Counted from the first letter of the stretch, positions 16,029-24,016 are shown. The stretch: DNA of 64,000 nucleotides from Obscuribacter phosphatis_A (GCA_017303615.1 JAFLCK010000024.1:16561-80560), one strand, 5' to 3'. Numbers and translations are program-made. The notes: generated by a model not told the origin, from the letters alone.

Positions 16029-17163
16029 ATTTAGCCGTCCCGCTCAAATCTTTCAAGCGCTCTCTAAAGAGACTAATGTCTTCATTGAATAACTCCTCTC
16101 CTTGGGCATCGGTGTAAACCAGCCGGGGAACGTGACTAACCTTGTAACGCTCTGCCAGAGCTCGCTCCTCCGCACTAGCTTTGTCTTGAAACAAAACCTT
16201 GCGATAATCGAGCGATGGAAACTTTGCACTCAGGCTGGAATAAATCGGCTCAAAAGCCTCACAGGTAGTATTATCCGGCGAATAGAAGTAAAGCACTCTA
16301 AAATAAACTTTCCGGGAACTGTCCACACTCTTCGATGAAGGAGCATTGCCAAGAGACGACGCGGAACTGACAACTTTCCGCTGAGACAAAGCCTCCTTTG
16401 AGCGCCCCAAACCAAGTTCTTTTCCTTCAACCAAACCGCTATCTAGTCCATTGCCGGCTTTAGAAGGTAGAGACGCACCGTCACCAGAATCTGGAGAAGT
16501 GGATTGGTCTCCCACTCGCATCGACTTCCCCACAGCAGGATCGTCATTAATGACTGATTCCAAATTTTTCTCACTGTTTCTTTGAGCAGCTACTTCTGCT
16601 CGCGCAGCGGCAAGAAGAGTTCGATAGTCGTTATCTGCACCTGATCTAAGAAGCTCGGCTTCACCAGCCCGTTTCGGATTGATAAAAGTACCGAGGGCCC
16701 TAGCAGCGGATCTTCTTAGATTGGCATCCCGAGCGGATGATGCCACCCAAGCGAACTGCGCTCTTGCCATAACGTTCTGCTTGAGCGCTTGATATACAAG
16801 CCCCAAGTAATAACGCGTAGAAGCATCATAAGGAGACTTTCTGGCAACATTCTCAAGAATCCGTTTTGCCTCTCTGTAGTCGCCTCGATTGTAGAGTTCT
16901 ATACCACTACTCAAAGTTTCCGCCGCAATAGAGCTAGCCGGTTCTACCGAATTGGAATTGCCACTGTTCAAGTTCTGGTTTTTCAAATCAGCTTTTGAAT
17001 CAACCACTGCTCCATCGTTGGGCTCACTAGCGTTCGCAAATAAAAAGCTAGAGTGCATCACCAGAACGAAAAATCCAATTAGCCTAAATGCGTGAGCGAG
17101 GTGGAGGCTTGAAAATCTCAATAGCGTAGCCCTTACCGAGAATAGCCATGATTTAACTGCCAT
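16015..17163 (-). CDS. TPR protein with C-terminal thioredoxin-like domain
   Basis: About 382 aa from the ATG at 17163; the frame stays open to 17253. A hydrophobic segment (LIGFFVLVMHSSFLFANA) is a signal or anchor. Two TPR-like units follow (SGIELYNRGDYREAKRILENVARKSPYDASTRYYLGLVYQAL). A long Ser/Gly-rich linker leads to a thioredoxin fold (FRVLYFYSPDNTTCEAFEPIYSSL ... VSHVPRLVYTDAQGEELF) with the cis-Pro loop. The usual CxxC is reduced to one Cys, so disulphide reduction is unlikely; a binding or monothiol role is more probable. It overlaps the following membrane-protein gene. Confidence 0.7.
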   Translation of the reverse strand: MAVKSWLFSVRATLLRFSSLHLAHAFRLIGFFVLVMHSSFLFANASEPNDGAVVDSKADLKNQNLNSGNSNSVEPASSIAAETLSSGIELYNRGDYREAKRILENVARKSPYDASTRYYLGLVYQALKQNVMARAQFAWVASSARDANLRRSAARALGTFINPKRAGEAELLRSGADNDYRTLLAAARAEVAAQRNSEKNLESVINDDPAVGKSMRVGDQSTSPDSGDGASLPSKAGNGLDSGLVEGKELGLGRSKEALSQRKVVSSASSLGNAPSSKSVDSSRKVYFRVLYFYSPDNTTCEAFEPIYSSLSAKFPSLDYRKVLFQDKASAEERALAERYKVSHVPRLVYTDAQGEELFNEDISLFRERLKDLSGTAKYGTK

Positions 17164-17372
17164 TGAGACATGTTTCCTATTACCTTTGGGAAAGGGTAAA
17201 CCAAAGCTCTTCTCGCTTCGCAATCTAGACTCCTTTGTTACAGCTTGAGACAACTTACACTCACAGCAATGAAATTGGTCTGGATAAGCCCCAGTTGGAA
17301 CCGCGAAAAGCCAGTAAGATGCCTGACCATCGAGATCTTAACATCTAAAATCATGAATCTCGGATTTAAGTT

Positions 17373-18122
17373 TCATCCCTGAATTCTGGCAAACAGTGGC
17401 GCGAGCTTCGAATGCTCAGAAAGCCGGATGGGTCCAAATAGAACCATAGTCAGAATGATTATCACGGCTAAGTCGAAAACCACAGAATGATAGAGAGCTG
17501 GCAAAATGAGTGAGTCTTTCTTTCTATATAGCCACGAAAGTAAGAATCCGACGCTCAGAACACAAACAATCGCCAAAGGCACAAACGTCTGAGCGACAAA
17601 TAGTCGCACCACCAGAAAGTGCCAAACGGCAAAAGCGACGTTTGTCCAAATTCCGGCTGGACTCAGCACAGGCTCTCGCTCGTCGCAAAGCTCGTTTAGA
17701 ACTACACCCCGCCAGAATAACTCCTCTAGAACTGGATTCACAGTAAGGAAATAAAGGCTCAAAGGAATGAACCAACTCAACTTGAATCCTCTGTCAATCA
17801 AGCTCTTTAATGCTAGCTCTCTATCGACAAGAAAATCACTCAAAAGTCCATAGGCTATCCACGTAAAGAGCGAAAAGCCAATGCTGCTCAGGAGCAGAAC
17901 AATCAAATCTGTGCGCGACGGCAGTTTGAGATGTTCCTGCCAATGATGTCGATTCAATAAGACGGCAGGCAAGAGGCAGAACCCATGATAAAGCAGAAAG
18001 GACAAACCGATATCTCTAAAATGGTGCAAGCCAATGGCCAGAAAGAGCCAAGGCGAAAGGGACCAGAGAAACACAAGCATCTTTCTTTTTGAAGAGCTAT
18101 TCAAGAAGCTAAAGACTGCCAT
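17373..18122 (-). CDS. CPBP-family intramembrane metalloprotease-like protein (CAAX protease/Abi)
   Basis: A 249-aa protein with about seven membrane helices. The three conserved CPBP blocks are visible: NPVLEELFWRGVV (EExxxR, about residue 128), AFAVWHFLV, and LPALYHSVVFD. The family includes Rce1-type CAAX proteases and bacteriocin self-immunity proteins, with the Glu and His residues in the membrane. In bacteria most members have no known substrate. It lies in a leftward series of genes about 70 bases below the 18.2-kb hypothetical gene; the 120-bp gap after its end contains no obvious terminator. Confidence 0.85.
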   Translation of the reverse strand: MAVFSFLNSSSKRKMLVFLWSLSPWLFLAIGLHHFRDIGLSFLLYHGFCLLPAVLLNRHHWQEHLKLPSRTDLIVLLLSSIGFSLFTWIAYGLLSDFLVDRELALKSLIDRGFKLSWFIPLSLYFLTVNPVLEELFWRGVVLNELCDEREPVLSPAGIWTNVAFAVWHFLVVRLFVAQTFVPLAIVCVLSVGFLLSWLYRKKDSLILPALYHSVVFDLAVIIILTMVLFGPIRLSEHSKLAPLFARIQG

Positions 18123-18192
18123 ATGGTCGCCTGGGCCGATAAGATAAGAGTGAAATCAAGAGAGACCGAATATAGCACCAGCAGCTAAAAAA

Positions 18193-18864
18193 TCAATGGC
18201 TCACGACCCGCAGTGCACGAGAAAGTTTCTTGAAACGACTGGAAATCTTCTTCATTCGAACCAAAGATTCAAGACAAGTGCAATACTTCTGCGGAAATTT
18301 CTCGAGCATCGCTTGGCGGGCCGATAGACCCAGTTCTCTTACTGCGCATACTTCGTGAGCTCTGAGAATCTTGAATACCGCGGCAACCCGCTTAAAAGCG
18401 AACCCCCAATCTCCAGCTGTGACAGGCTGGGCCGCCCCGAGGTCCTCGGGACAATGGGGTACCCCGGTTCTAAAGGCGAAATTTAAGTTTACGACCTCAG
18501 GAATAAACCGATATCGGTTTATATACACCCCCTGAAACTGCGCGCCTGAATTTACAGCTCCGTCAGCCAAGTCAATTAGAAGAACGCCAAAGCCCCACAC
18601 ATATAGCCTTTTCAAGCCAAAATCCTTGAAATAGCAAGTACATTTTGCCTTATCGGCAACCCTAACCTGGCTGTAACCAAGAGAGAGCAACCTATTCGGC
18701 TCAGCTTTTACATCTTGTCCAAATAGCCACAATTCTTGATGAAGGACCCCTAAGGTAGCCTCCTTCAGTTCAATCTCTTGCTCAAGTATGCGAGCAAAGT
18801 CAGTTTGAAAGTTTGCTTTTGCAGCCTCAGGCAGCTTGCTCACTATCCTTTCCGTATTCGGCAT
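18193..18864 (-). CDS. Hypothetical soluble protein containing the palindrome
   Basis: About 223 aa starting MPNTERIVSKLPEAAKANF; an earlier in-frame start at 18918 would overlap the TPR gene by 92 instead of 38 bases. The protein mixes helices at the ends with a beta-rich centre (LYVWGFGVLLIDLADG, GVYINRYRFIPEVVNLNFAF). It contains seven Cys residues, including CTCYF and CTCLE. No domain is recognised. The palindrome ATAAACCGATATCGGTTTAT lies in the coding sequence and encodes part of YINRYRFIP. It is probably the last or next-to-last gene of the COG0523-S18-TPR transcription unit. Confidence 0.6.
   Translation of the reverse strand: MPNTERIVSKLPEAAKANFQTDFARILEQEIELKEATLGVLHQELWLFGQDVKAEPNRLLSLGYSQVRVADKAKCTCYFKDFGLKRLYVWGFGVLLIDLADGAVNSGAQFQGVYINRYRFIPEVVNLNFAFRTGVPHCPEDLGAAQPVTAGDWGFAFKRVAAVFKILRAHEVCAVRELGLSARQAMLEKFPQKYCTCLESLVRMKKISSRFKKLSRALRVVSH
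18503..18522. repeat. Palindrome ATAAACCGATATCGGTTTAT, copy 4
   Basis: A perfect 20-bp palindrome inside a leftward coding sequence, with core CCGATATCGG at 18508-18517. It lacks the long A/T tracts that make the 13.0-, 15.2- and 22.2-kb copies terminator-like. Confidence 0.85.
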
Positions 18865-19777
18865 TAAGTCTTGAAACATAGGCGCTAAAATCCCGAAAAC
18901 TAGCCGCTTGATCACCAAACCGCCAGTGAAGAGCGGCTCTCAGAAGATATGGCTCAGCCGATAGGTCCAGACAGATAGCATCTGTAACCGCTTCTATTGC
19001 CTGGGCTCCAAAACCAAGGTGAGTTAGACACTCGGCCTTGCCCAGATATGCTTCAGCGTGCTCCGAATCCAATTCAGTAGTCTTGTCGAAATCCATAAGC
19101 GCTTCTTCAAACCTATCTAGAGAAGCCAAGATTACTGCGCGACTGTAAAATGCATCTGCGAAATCAGGCGCTATGTCACATGCCTTCTCGAAGTCTGATA
19201 GAGCCTTGTCGGGCTCTTCCAAAACCTCAAAAACCAAGCCCCTCCCATAGTAAGCATCTGCCTGACGCGGGTCTAAGTCTATTGCCTTACTATAATCTGA
19301 TATAGCTTCTTCAAAAAATTGCTCTGCTGCCAAAAGTTGTGCTCTCGCGAAGTAAGCACCAGCCAATTGATCATCAAGCTCTAGGGCGAGAGTAAGATCA
19401 TCCACAGCTGGTGCCACTATATTGAGTTCGGCATAAGCAAGACCTCTGAAATAGAAAGCTTCAGCACATGCAGGCGCATATCTGATCTTTTCTGAAAAGC
19501 TGTCCAGAGCTTCTTCAAAGTTGTTCTGAAGGAAATGAACACGACCTAAGTGATAATAACAATCATGCAGAACTGGATTAAGCTCTAAGGCTATTCTTAG
19601 ATGAAGCAGCGCTTTGTCAAACTTTAGGTCTCGTATATAAGACTCAGCAAGGCGACTGTGTTTCAATGCTTCTTGCAAACATTTTTCGGCAGCGCGTCCA
19701 GGTTCTATGAAATCCTGGCTTTTGACACGCTGATATTCTGACTGTTCCATTTGCCTTGCATCAATGTCGTCAATCAT
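18827..19777 (-). CDS. TPR-repeat protein
   Basis: A 316-aa protein made of about seven consecutive tetratricopeptide repeats, for example HSRLAESYIRDLKFDKALLHLRIALELNP, YYHLGRVHFLQNNFEEALDSFSEKIRYAP, and AYFARAQLLAAEQFFEEAISDYSKAIDLDP. It has no signal peptide, so it is a cytoplasmic protein-interaction scaffold. It starts only two bases after the S18 paralogue stop and is therefore part of the same operon as the COG0523 GTPase. This makes it a candidate partner of the metal-sparing ribosomal or GTPase system, though its exact role is unknown. Confidence 0.8.
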   Translation of the reverse strand: MIDDIDARQMEQSEYQRVKSQDFIEPGRAAEKCLQEALKHSRLAESYIRDLKFDKALLHLRIALELNPVLHDCYYHLGRVHFLQNNFEEALDSFSEKIRYAPACAEAFYFRGLAYAELNIVAPAVDDLTLALELDDQLAGAYFARAQLLAAEQFFEEAISDYSKAIDLDPRQADAYYGRGLVFEVLEEPDKALSDFEKACDIAPDFADAFYSRAVILASLDRFEEALMDFDKTTELDSEHAEAYLGKAECLTHLGFGAQAIEAVTDAICLDLSAEPYLLRAALHWRFGDQAASFRDFSAYVSRLNAEYGKDSEQAA

Positions 19778-19779
19778 GA

Positions 19780-20031
19780 CTAGCTATTGCCGCTGAAGGG
19801 CAAAAGACCGATGGCTCTTGCTCTTTTGATGGCTTTGGTAATCATCCGCTGATTAGTACGACTGGTGCCGGTAATGCGAGCCGGCAGAATCTTGCCGCTC
19901 TCGCTAAGAAACTTGCGCAACAAATTCACATCTTTATAGTCAACAAATTCAATCTTAGCGGCAACCAGGGGATCTGACTTGCGTCTCTTGGGCATGGCTA
20001 AACCACTATCGCGTCCCGATTTCTTATTCAC
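19780..20031 (-). CDS. rpsR: Ribosomal protein bS18 paralogue, cysteine-free
   Basis: An 83-aa bS18 homologue, recognisable from FVDYKDVNLLRKFLSESGKILPARITGT and QRMITKAIKRARAIGLLPF. The N-terminal region, where zinc-binding forms of S18 carry CxxC-type residues, reads KRRKSDPLVAAKI; the whole protein has no Cys. Cysteine-free paralogues of small ribosomal proteins are known members of Zur regulons in mycobacteria and other bacteria, where they replace zinc-containing copies. GTG at 20031 has AGGAG six bases upstream. The gene follows a COG0523 GTPase by 30 bases, supporting a zinc-sparing role. It could instead be the only S18 of the genome; the rest of the genome is needed to decide. Confidence 0.9.
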   Translation of the reverse strand: MNKKSGRDSGLAMPKRRKSDPLVAAKIEFVDYKDVNLLRKFLSESGKILPARITGTSRTNQRMITKAIKRARAIGLLPFSGNS

Positions 20032-20061
20032 ATTCTTCTCCTATTTTCTTGGCACTACCGT

Positions 20062-21333
20062 CTATTTGGCAGCGGCGGCTAAAAGTTCGTTGGCATGCTC
20101 GTGCAACAATCTTATGTTCCAATTCGGAAAGGGATCCGACAGCTCGGACCAAGCAGCCCGCCCAGCGTTCATTTCCACTTCATCAAGAAGGCAATAATCA
20201 AAGCGTTTGCGTAAATCACTTTCATCCATGTCGATTCCTATCAAGACTAGCTCTTGTCTCCGGTCGCCAAAAGGCTCGGCCCAATTCTCGTCTATGTCTC
20301 TGCGCAGCAAAGAATCAACAGGCCAAAGCTCTTTCGGCATTGCAGCCCAGAACATTCCGCCCGGCTCAATTCGGCAAGAACCGCCAGCCTGCGACCACTC
20401 AATTGAATAGTCCATTCGACTTGCAATCCACAAAAATCCCTTAGAGCGAAGCACTCCTTGCCACTCTTCAGCCAATAGCTGCCTCAATCTTTCTGGATGA
20501 AAAGGCACCCGGGCTCTATAGACAAAGCTCTTTATGCCATATTCTTCCTTTTCACTCTTTTTCTGCGCCAATCCGGCTCCAGAACGTAGCTCCTGCATCC
20601 AGCCAGGGGCTTCCGCCATTCGATCAAACTGGTATAAGCCCGTGTCTAGTATCTTCTCGCTGCTCACAACGCCAAAGCGTGCTCGCACAATTCTTGCCGA
20701 AGGATTCAATTGCTTGATTATTTGAGCCAAACGAGCTACAGCGTTCTTGTCCACCAAGTCAAGCTTGTTCAAAATAATTACATCGGCGCACTCAATTTGA
20801 TCTACAAGCAGGTCTGAAACTGTGCGCTCGTCGACATCAGACAACGCCATGCCTCTCTCTTTCAAGCTTTCGCTGGCGCTGTACATCTCTAGGAAATTGA
20901 GCGCATCGACAACGGTTACCATCGTATCCAGACGTGCGATGTCGCCAAGAGAGCGGCCTTCAGCATCAGTGAAAGCAAAGGTCTCGGCCACCGACATAGG
21001 TTCAGAAATACCTGTCGACTCGATCAATAAGTAGTCGAAACGCCCCTCCAGTGCCAACTTTGAGACCTCAACCAGCAGGTCTTCGCGAAGCGTGCAGCAA
21101 ATACAACCATTAGTCATCTCAACCAGACGCTCTTCCGCTCGGTTCAAAAGAGAGCCGTCCCGCTGAAGCAGTTTGGCATCTATATTCACTTCGCTCATAT
21201 CATTGACAATCACCGCGACCTTCAAACCATCCCGGTTGTTCAAGATATGACTCAATAAAGTAGTTTTACCGGCACCTAGGAAACCCGAAAGGACCGTCAC
21301 AGGCAGCTTTTTAAAATCGGCGCTTACGCTCAA
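20062..21333 (-). CDS. COG0523 metallochaperone GTPase, paralogue 2
   Basis: About 423 aa from TTG 21333, which has GGGGAGA (21341-21347 on the opposite strand) as ribosome-binding site; an in-frame ATG also exists at 21378. It shows GFLGAGKTT (Walker A), NDMSEVNID, the metal-binding GCICCTLREDLL motif, ESTGISEP, and NKLDL for guanine recognition. The CobW C-terminal domain ends FDYCLLDEVEMNAG. It is far more similar to the paralogue at 33266 than to that at 5306, so those two are probably recent relatives. The neighbouring cysteine-free S18 suggests zinc limitation. Only an operator half-site (TGATAATAGG near 21478) is seen upstream. Confidence 0.9.
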   Translation of the reverse strand: MSVSADFKKLPVTVLSGFLGAGKTTLLSHILNNRDGLKVAVIVNDMSEVNIDAKLLQRDGSLLNRAEERLVEMTNGCICCTLREDLLVEVSKLALEGRFDYLLIESTGISEPMSVAETFAFTDAEGRSLGDIARLDTMVTVVDALNFLEMYSASESLKERGMALSDVDERTVSDLLVDQIECADVIILNKLDLVDKNAVARLAQIIKQLNPSARIVRARFGVVSSEKILDTGLYQFDRMAEAPGWMQELRSGAGLAQKKSEKEEYGIKSFVYRARVPFHPERLRQLLAEEWQGVLRSKGFLWIASRMDYSIEWSQAGGSCRIEPGGMFWAAMPKELWPVDSLLRRDIDENWAEPFGDRRQELVLIGIDMDESDLRKRFDYCLLDEVEMNAGRAAWSELSDPFPNWNIRLLHEHANELLAAAAK

Positions 21334-21598
21334 GAGAAAATCTCCCCAAAATGCAACGCAAGCGCACCGTAGCCGCAATCGGGAGGACTATCTCCAAACT
21401 GATGCAGACCGATCTAATGTTTGAGCACATCGAAATGCCGCCATCTGGGGCGACTACGACACGCGTTGCGTTTTACTGATAATAGGTTCGCATTACCACT
21501 TGTGTCAAGTCCGGTTGTCATTATTCTTATTCTGGCAAAGTCCACAAAAGGCGCTTAGGCTAGAATTAGTCACATATTGCCGGAGGCAAAAAAATTCA

Positions 21599-22150
21599 AT
21601 GAAAAAATCTCGTTTGGCGTTTGGCGCATTGGTTGCTATCTCGCTTTTGACTTCAGTTTCCACCAACCAAGCTTTTTCCGAGGAAGCGAAAAAGAACACT
21701 GGTATTGGAAGATTGGAAGGCGCGCGTGATTTGAACCTGTTTCAGGTCGAACCATCGATTATCAACGAAAAGTTCTACACCAGTGGTCAAGCAGAACGTC
21801 ATCAATTCGTCGGTAATGTACTTCCACCCGGAGCCCCAATCCCTGACAACGGTCCTTCTGGACCGCAAGCAAAGCTTGAAGAAAGGAAGTCCAATTCTGA
21901 GAAGCTGCAGAAATCCGAAGGCAGTTCGACCAACTTGAACACGGACTGCGCCAAAGCTGACGCCGAGATTTCAAAGACTACCGAGGTAAAAGCCTCGGCG
22001 GATACGAAAGAAACGAAAGAAGTCAAAGATTCGAAGACCGGTGAAAGAAAACACCAGGCAAGCGGTTACTATCGCAGCGGCCGAGCTGAGCGACATCAGT
22101 TCATCGGCAACACCTTGCCCTACGGTGCGCCAATTCCGGACAATGAATAG
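21599..22150 (+). CDS. Secreted protein with duplicated AERHQF-GN-LP-GAPIPDN motif
   Basis: A 183-aa protein with a clear signal peptide (MKKSRLAFGALVAISLL ... AFS|E). It carries two copies of one ~28-residue module. The first is FYTSGQAERHQFVGNVLPPGAPIPDN near residue 60, the second YYRSGRAERHQFIGNTLPYGAPIPDN at the C-terminus. They are separated by a Lys/Glu/Ser-rich low-complexity linker. I recognise no family. The conserved Arg-His and Pro-rich ends suggest a peptide or surface-binding motif. The start has GGAGG 12 bases upstream. It lies immediately before a double terminator and the Fur-family gene. Confidence 0.7.
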   Translation: MKKSRLAFGALVAISLLTSVSTNQAFSEEAKKNTGIGRLEGARDLNLFQVEPSIINEKFYTSGQAERHQFVGNVLPPGAPIPDNGPSGPQAKLEERKSNSEKLQKSEGSSTNLNTDCAKADAEISKTTEVKASADTKETKEVKDSKTGERKHQASGYYRSGRAERHQFIGNTLPYGAPIPDNE

Positions 22151-22210
22151 AAAAAAAAATAAACCGATATCGGTTTAAAAAAAAACCGCCCAACCGGGCG
22201 GTCTTTTTTT
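22151..22210 (+). terminator. Double terminator: palindrome copy 5 plus canonical hairpin
   Basis: Immediately after the stop, A9 precedes TAAACCGATATCGGTTTA (core 22164-22173) and a second A-run. Then ACCGCCC-AACC-GGGCGGT with a seven-base T-run (about 22184-22210) forms a textbook Rho-independent terminator. The palindromic element here is flanked by A on both sides and would not itself terminate rightward transcripts. Confidence 0.85.
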
Positions 22211-22214
22211 AGCT

Positions 22215-22220
22215 TATAAT
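22215..22220 (+). promoter_or_regulatory. -10 element TATAAT directly before the Fur-family gene
   Basis: A perfect TATAAT ends only six bases before the ATG at 22227. A transcript from it would begin at or next to the start codon, giving a leaderless mRNA. No Shine-Dalgarno sequence and no good -35 are visible. Confidence 0.55.
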
Positions 22221-22226
22221 CGTGAC

Positions 22227-22688
22227 ATGGAAAGAAACACCGTACAACGTCGTGCCATCCTCAAGGCACTCGATTATGAGAATCGTCCGCTAGCTGTGCA
22301 GGAGATTCTTGACTTAGCGTCTATATATTGCCCATCACTAGGCATTGCCACTGTCTATCGAAACGTCAAGACCCTTCTTCTCGAAGGCCGATTGAAACAA
22401 GTTGATATGCCAGGGGGAGCCATTTTGTATGAGAAACCAGGCATCCACCACCACCATCACTTTTCATGCAGAAGCTGTCAGAAAGTGTTTGATATCTTTG
22501 AATGCGCCCTCAACCTAAACAAAATCCTGCCGGACGGCTTTTTGCTTGAAGAACATGAAATTCTTCTTTCTGGTATTTGCAGACAGTGCAGCAGATCCAA
22601 AGACACTGCTGCTCTGCAGGAAAAATCACTCCAACAAGGAAAATCAATCCCTGTCACCATAGACACACAAAACAGTTCAGCCCACTGA
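22227..22688 (+). CDS. Fur-family metal-dependent regulator (probably Zur-like)
   Basis: A 153-aa Fur-superfamily repressor. The winged helix includes GIATVYRNVKTLL (~39-51). The metal region has HHHHH at 74-78 and two structural-zinc CxxC pairs (C81/C84 and C118/C121). Family members are Fur (iron), Zur (zinc), PerR (peroxide) or Mur/Nur; residue patterns alone do not separate them. The window has three COG0523 genes and metal-related ribosomal paralogues under a Fur-type dyad, so Zur is the best guess. The tail after residue 125 is long and hydrophilic. The gene is apparently leaderless. It could still be PerR or Fur. Confidence 0.85.
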   Translation: MERNTVQRRAILKALDYENRPLAVQEILDLASIYCPSLGIATVYRNVKTLLLEGRLKQVDMPGGAILYEKPGIHHHHHFSCRSCQKVFDIFECALNLNKILPDGFLLEEHEILLSGICRQCSRSKDTAALQEKSLQQGKSIPVTIDTQNSSAH

Positions 22689-22708
22689 TTTTCTTTCTCG
22701 TGTTATGA

Positions 22709-22917
22709 AACAAAAAAGCCACCCAGAGTGAACTGCGGTGGCTTAAATGCTATCGGCTGACAGTCTCTTGCGAAGACTCGATATTTCTACTGCCTCAGTC
22801 AGATTCGGCGAATAGCGGACTCGCTTGCTACAGTTTCAAGTCTGCGCAGACTTGGCGTTTCCACAAGGTCCCTCGGCTCAAAGCACTGAATCTCTTGGAC
22901 CAGCACTCACCGCTTAT
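22709..22917 (-). ncRNA. Candidate ~210-nt structured RNA (6S-like in size)
   Basis: On the minus strand, TTGTAA (22946-22951) and TATTCT (22924-22929) with a 16-base spacer form a promoter. A strong terminator (AAGCCACC/GGTGGCTT at 22716-22744, then T6) ends the unit. In between there is no credible reading frame but several perfect pairings: AAGTCTGCGCAGACTT as a hairpin, GGTCC with GGACC across a ~25-nt interval, and a GTCT/AGAC stem-loop. Length and compact dyads recall 6S RNA, but I cannot match a diagnostic sequence. It is not tmRNA, RNase P or SRP RNA by their conserved motifs. Confidence 0.45.
22716..22744 (-). terminator. Rho-independent terminator (minus strand)
   Basis: AAGCCACC pairs with GGTGGCTT across a 13-base loop and is followed on the minus strand by T6. 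It would end the candidate ncRNA, or leftward read-through from the 23.1-kb gene 390 bp away. Confidence 0.75.
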
Positions 22918-23131
22918 GTATATAGAATACCGCATTCGGTACCACTTACAAGACCCCCTAAAAACATTTCCATGGATATTTTGAATGCGCTCAGAACCAT
23001 ATAGAAAGCCAGTTTAAAGGCAGCACAGAATTGTCAGAAGCCCGGCCCACATAACAGCATTCCGAGAACAAGTTTTCTACAGCTTAAATTAAAGGGTAGC
23101 ATCGCTTTCTGGTGGTTGGCAGAAAGCAAAT

Positions 23132-24016
23132 CTATCTCTTCAGCCAAGACCTGAATGTCAGCCTATCCCCGTCCTTATCAGCACTTGCAAGCTGGCACAT
23201 ATTGAAATCCTGACACTTCGACAAACCAGAAGGCAAGGCATCGAGAATGCGCTCAAACTGAATGACGATTGACTCGCCAGGTTGAGCCTTAGCGACTTGC
23301 TTGCCACTACTATTGTCACCACCAGCGCCATCACTTGCCTTTACACCTGTACCAGCACCAGCGCCATCACTTGCCTTTACACCTGCCCCAGCACCAGCGC
23401 CATCACTTGCCTTTACACCTGTACCAGCACCAGCACCAGCGCCTGCGCCTGCCCCAGCACCAGCGCCAGCCCCAGCCCCAGCACCAGCGCCTGCGCCAGC
23501 CCCAGCAGCACCTGCACTCCCCAAGTCCAAGCCAAACCGAGTGCGAGACTGCAAATAAAACTCACACTTGGTGAGAGCATCAACCACAGCGTCAGCAGCT
23601 GTTTCGCATAAGTAGTAGGCGCGATCAAAGTATGCAAAGGCTTCACTCTTCCAGCGCCTAAACTCTGCAAAAGCGCTAGCATGTTCTGGGCTCAAAATGG
23701 CTGATTCAAGCCCTTGCGGCTCAGAGTTCTTCTTGAGTTGATAGATTGTTAGAAAGTTGACTTGCCCTGAGACTTGCGGAAGCGCTGTCAGAGGCGTCGG
23801 CAAAGAGAAACGAACAACATTAGCCAGTAAGTCGGTACAACGCAAGATGTCGCTGATGTAAGCATCATAAAAGTCATCGAACTCTACAGGCCGGGCGCCG
23901 CCTTCAGACATAGAGATAAACGCCAGCATATACCAGTTTCTATCGGGCTCTCCACTCTGCGAAACACCACCAAAATAAACTTCTTCGCGTCCAGACAATT
24001 CTTCTCTCCTCGACAC
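23132..24016 (-). CDS. Hypothetical protein with Ala-Gly repeat tract
   Basis: A 294-aa protein. Residues 1-170 look globular and mostly helical, with clusters such as DFYDAYISDILRCTDLLANVVRFSL and FRRWKSEAFAYFDRAYYLCETAADAVVDALTKCEFYL. From about 172 a long Ala-Gly repeat and then three GVKASDGAGAG units form a low-complexity spacer. A short globular tail follows (IVIQFERILDALPSGLSKCQDFN). The repeats come from GCT/GGx-rich 6-bp and 36-bp tandem DNA and probably vary in number between strains. No homologous family is recognised. Its start lies 64 bases below the SRPBCC gene in a stop-rich repeat. Confidence 0.6.
   Translation of the reverse strand: MSRREELSGREEVYFGGVSQSGEPDRNWYMLAFISMSEGGARPVEFDDFYDAYISDILRCTDLLANVVRFSLPTPLTALPQVSGQVNFLTIYQLKKNSEPQGLESAILSPEHASAFAEFRRWKSEAFAYFDRAYYLCETAADAVVDALTKCEFYLQSRTRFGLDLGSAGAAGAGAGAGAGAGAGAGAGAGAGAGAGAGTGVKASDGAGAGAGVKASDGAGAGTGVKASDGAGGDNSSGKQVAKAQPGESIVIQFERILDALPSGLSKCQDFNMCQLASADKDGDRLTFRSWLKR

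Noticed and set aside
21475..21500. A full TGATA-N6-TATCA operator before the COG0523 paralogue at 20062-21333
   Set aside because: TGATA is present but the second half reads TCGCA; two mismatches are too many to call a site.
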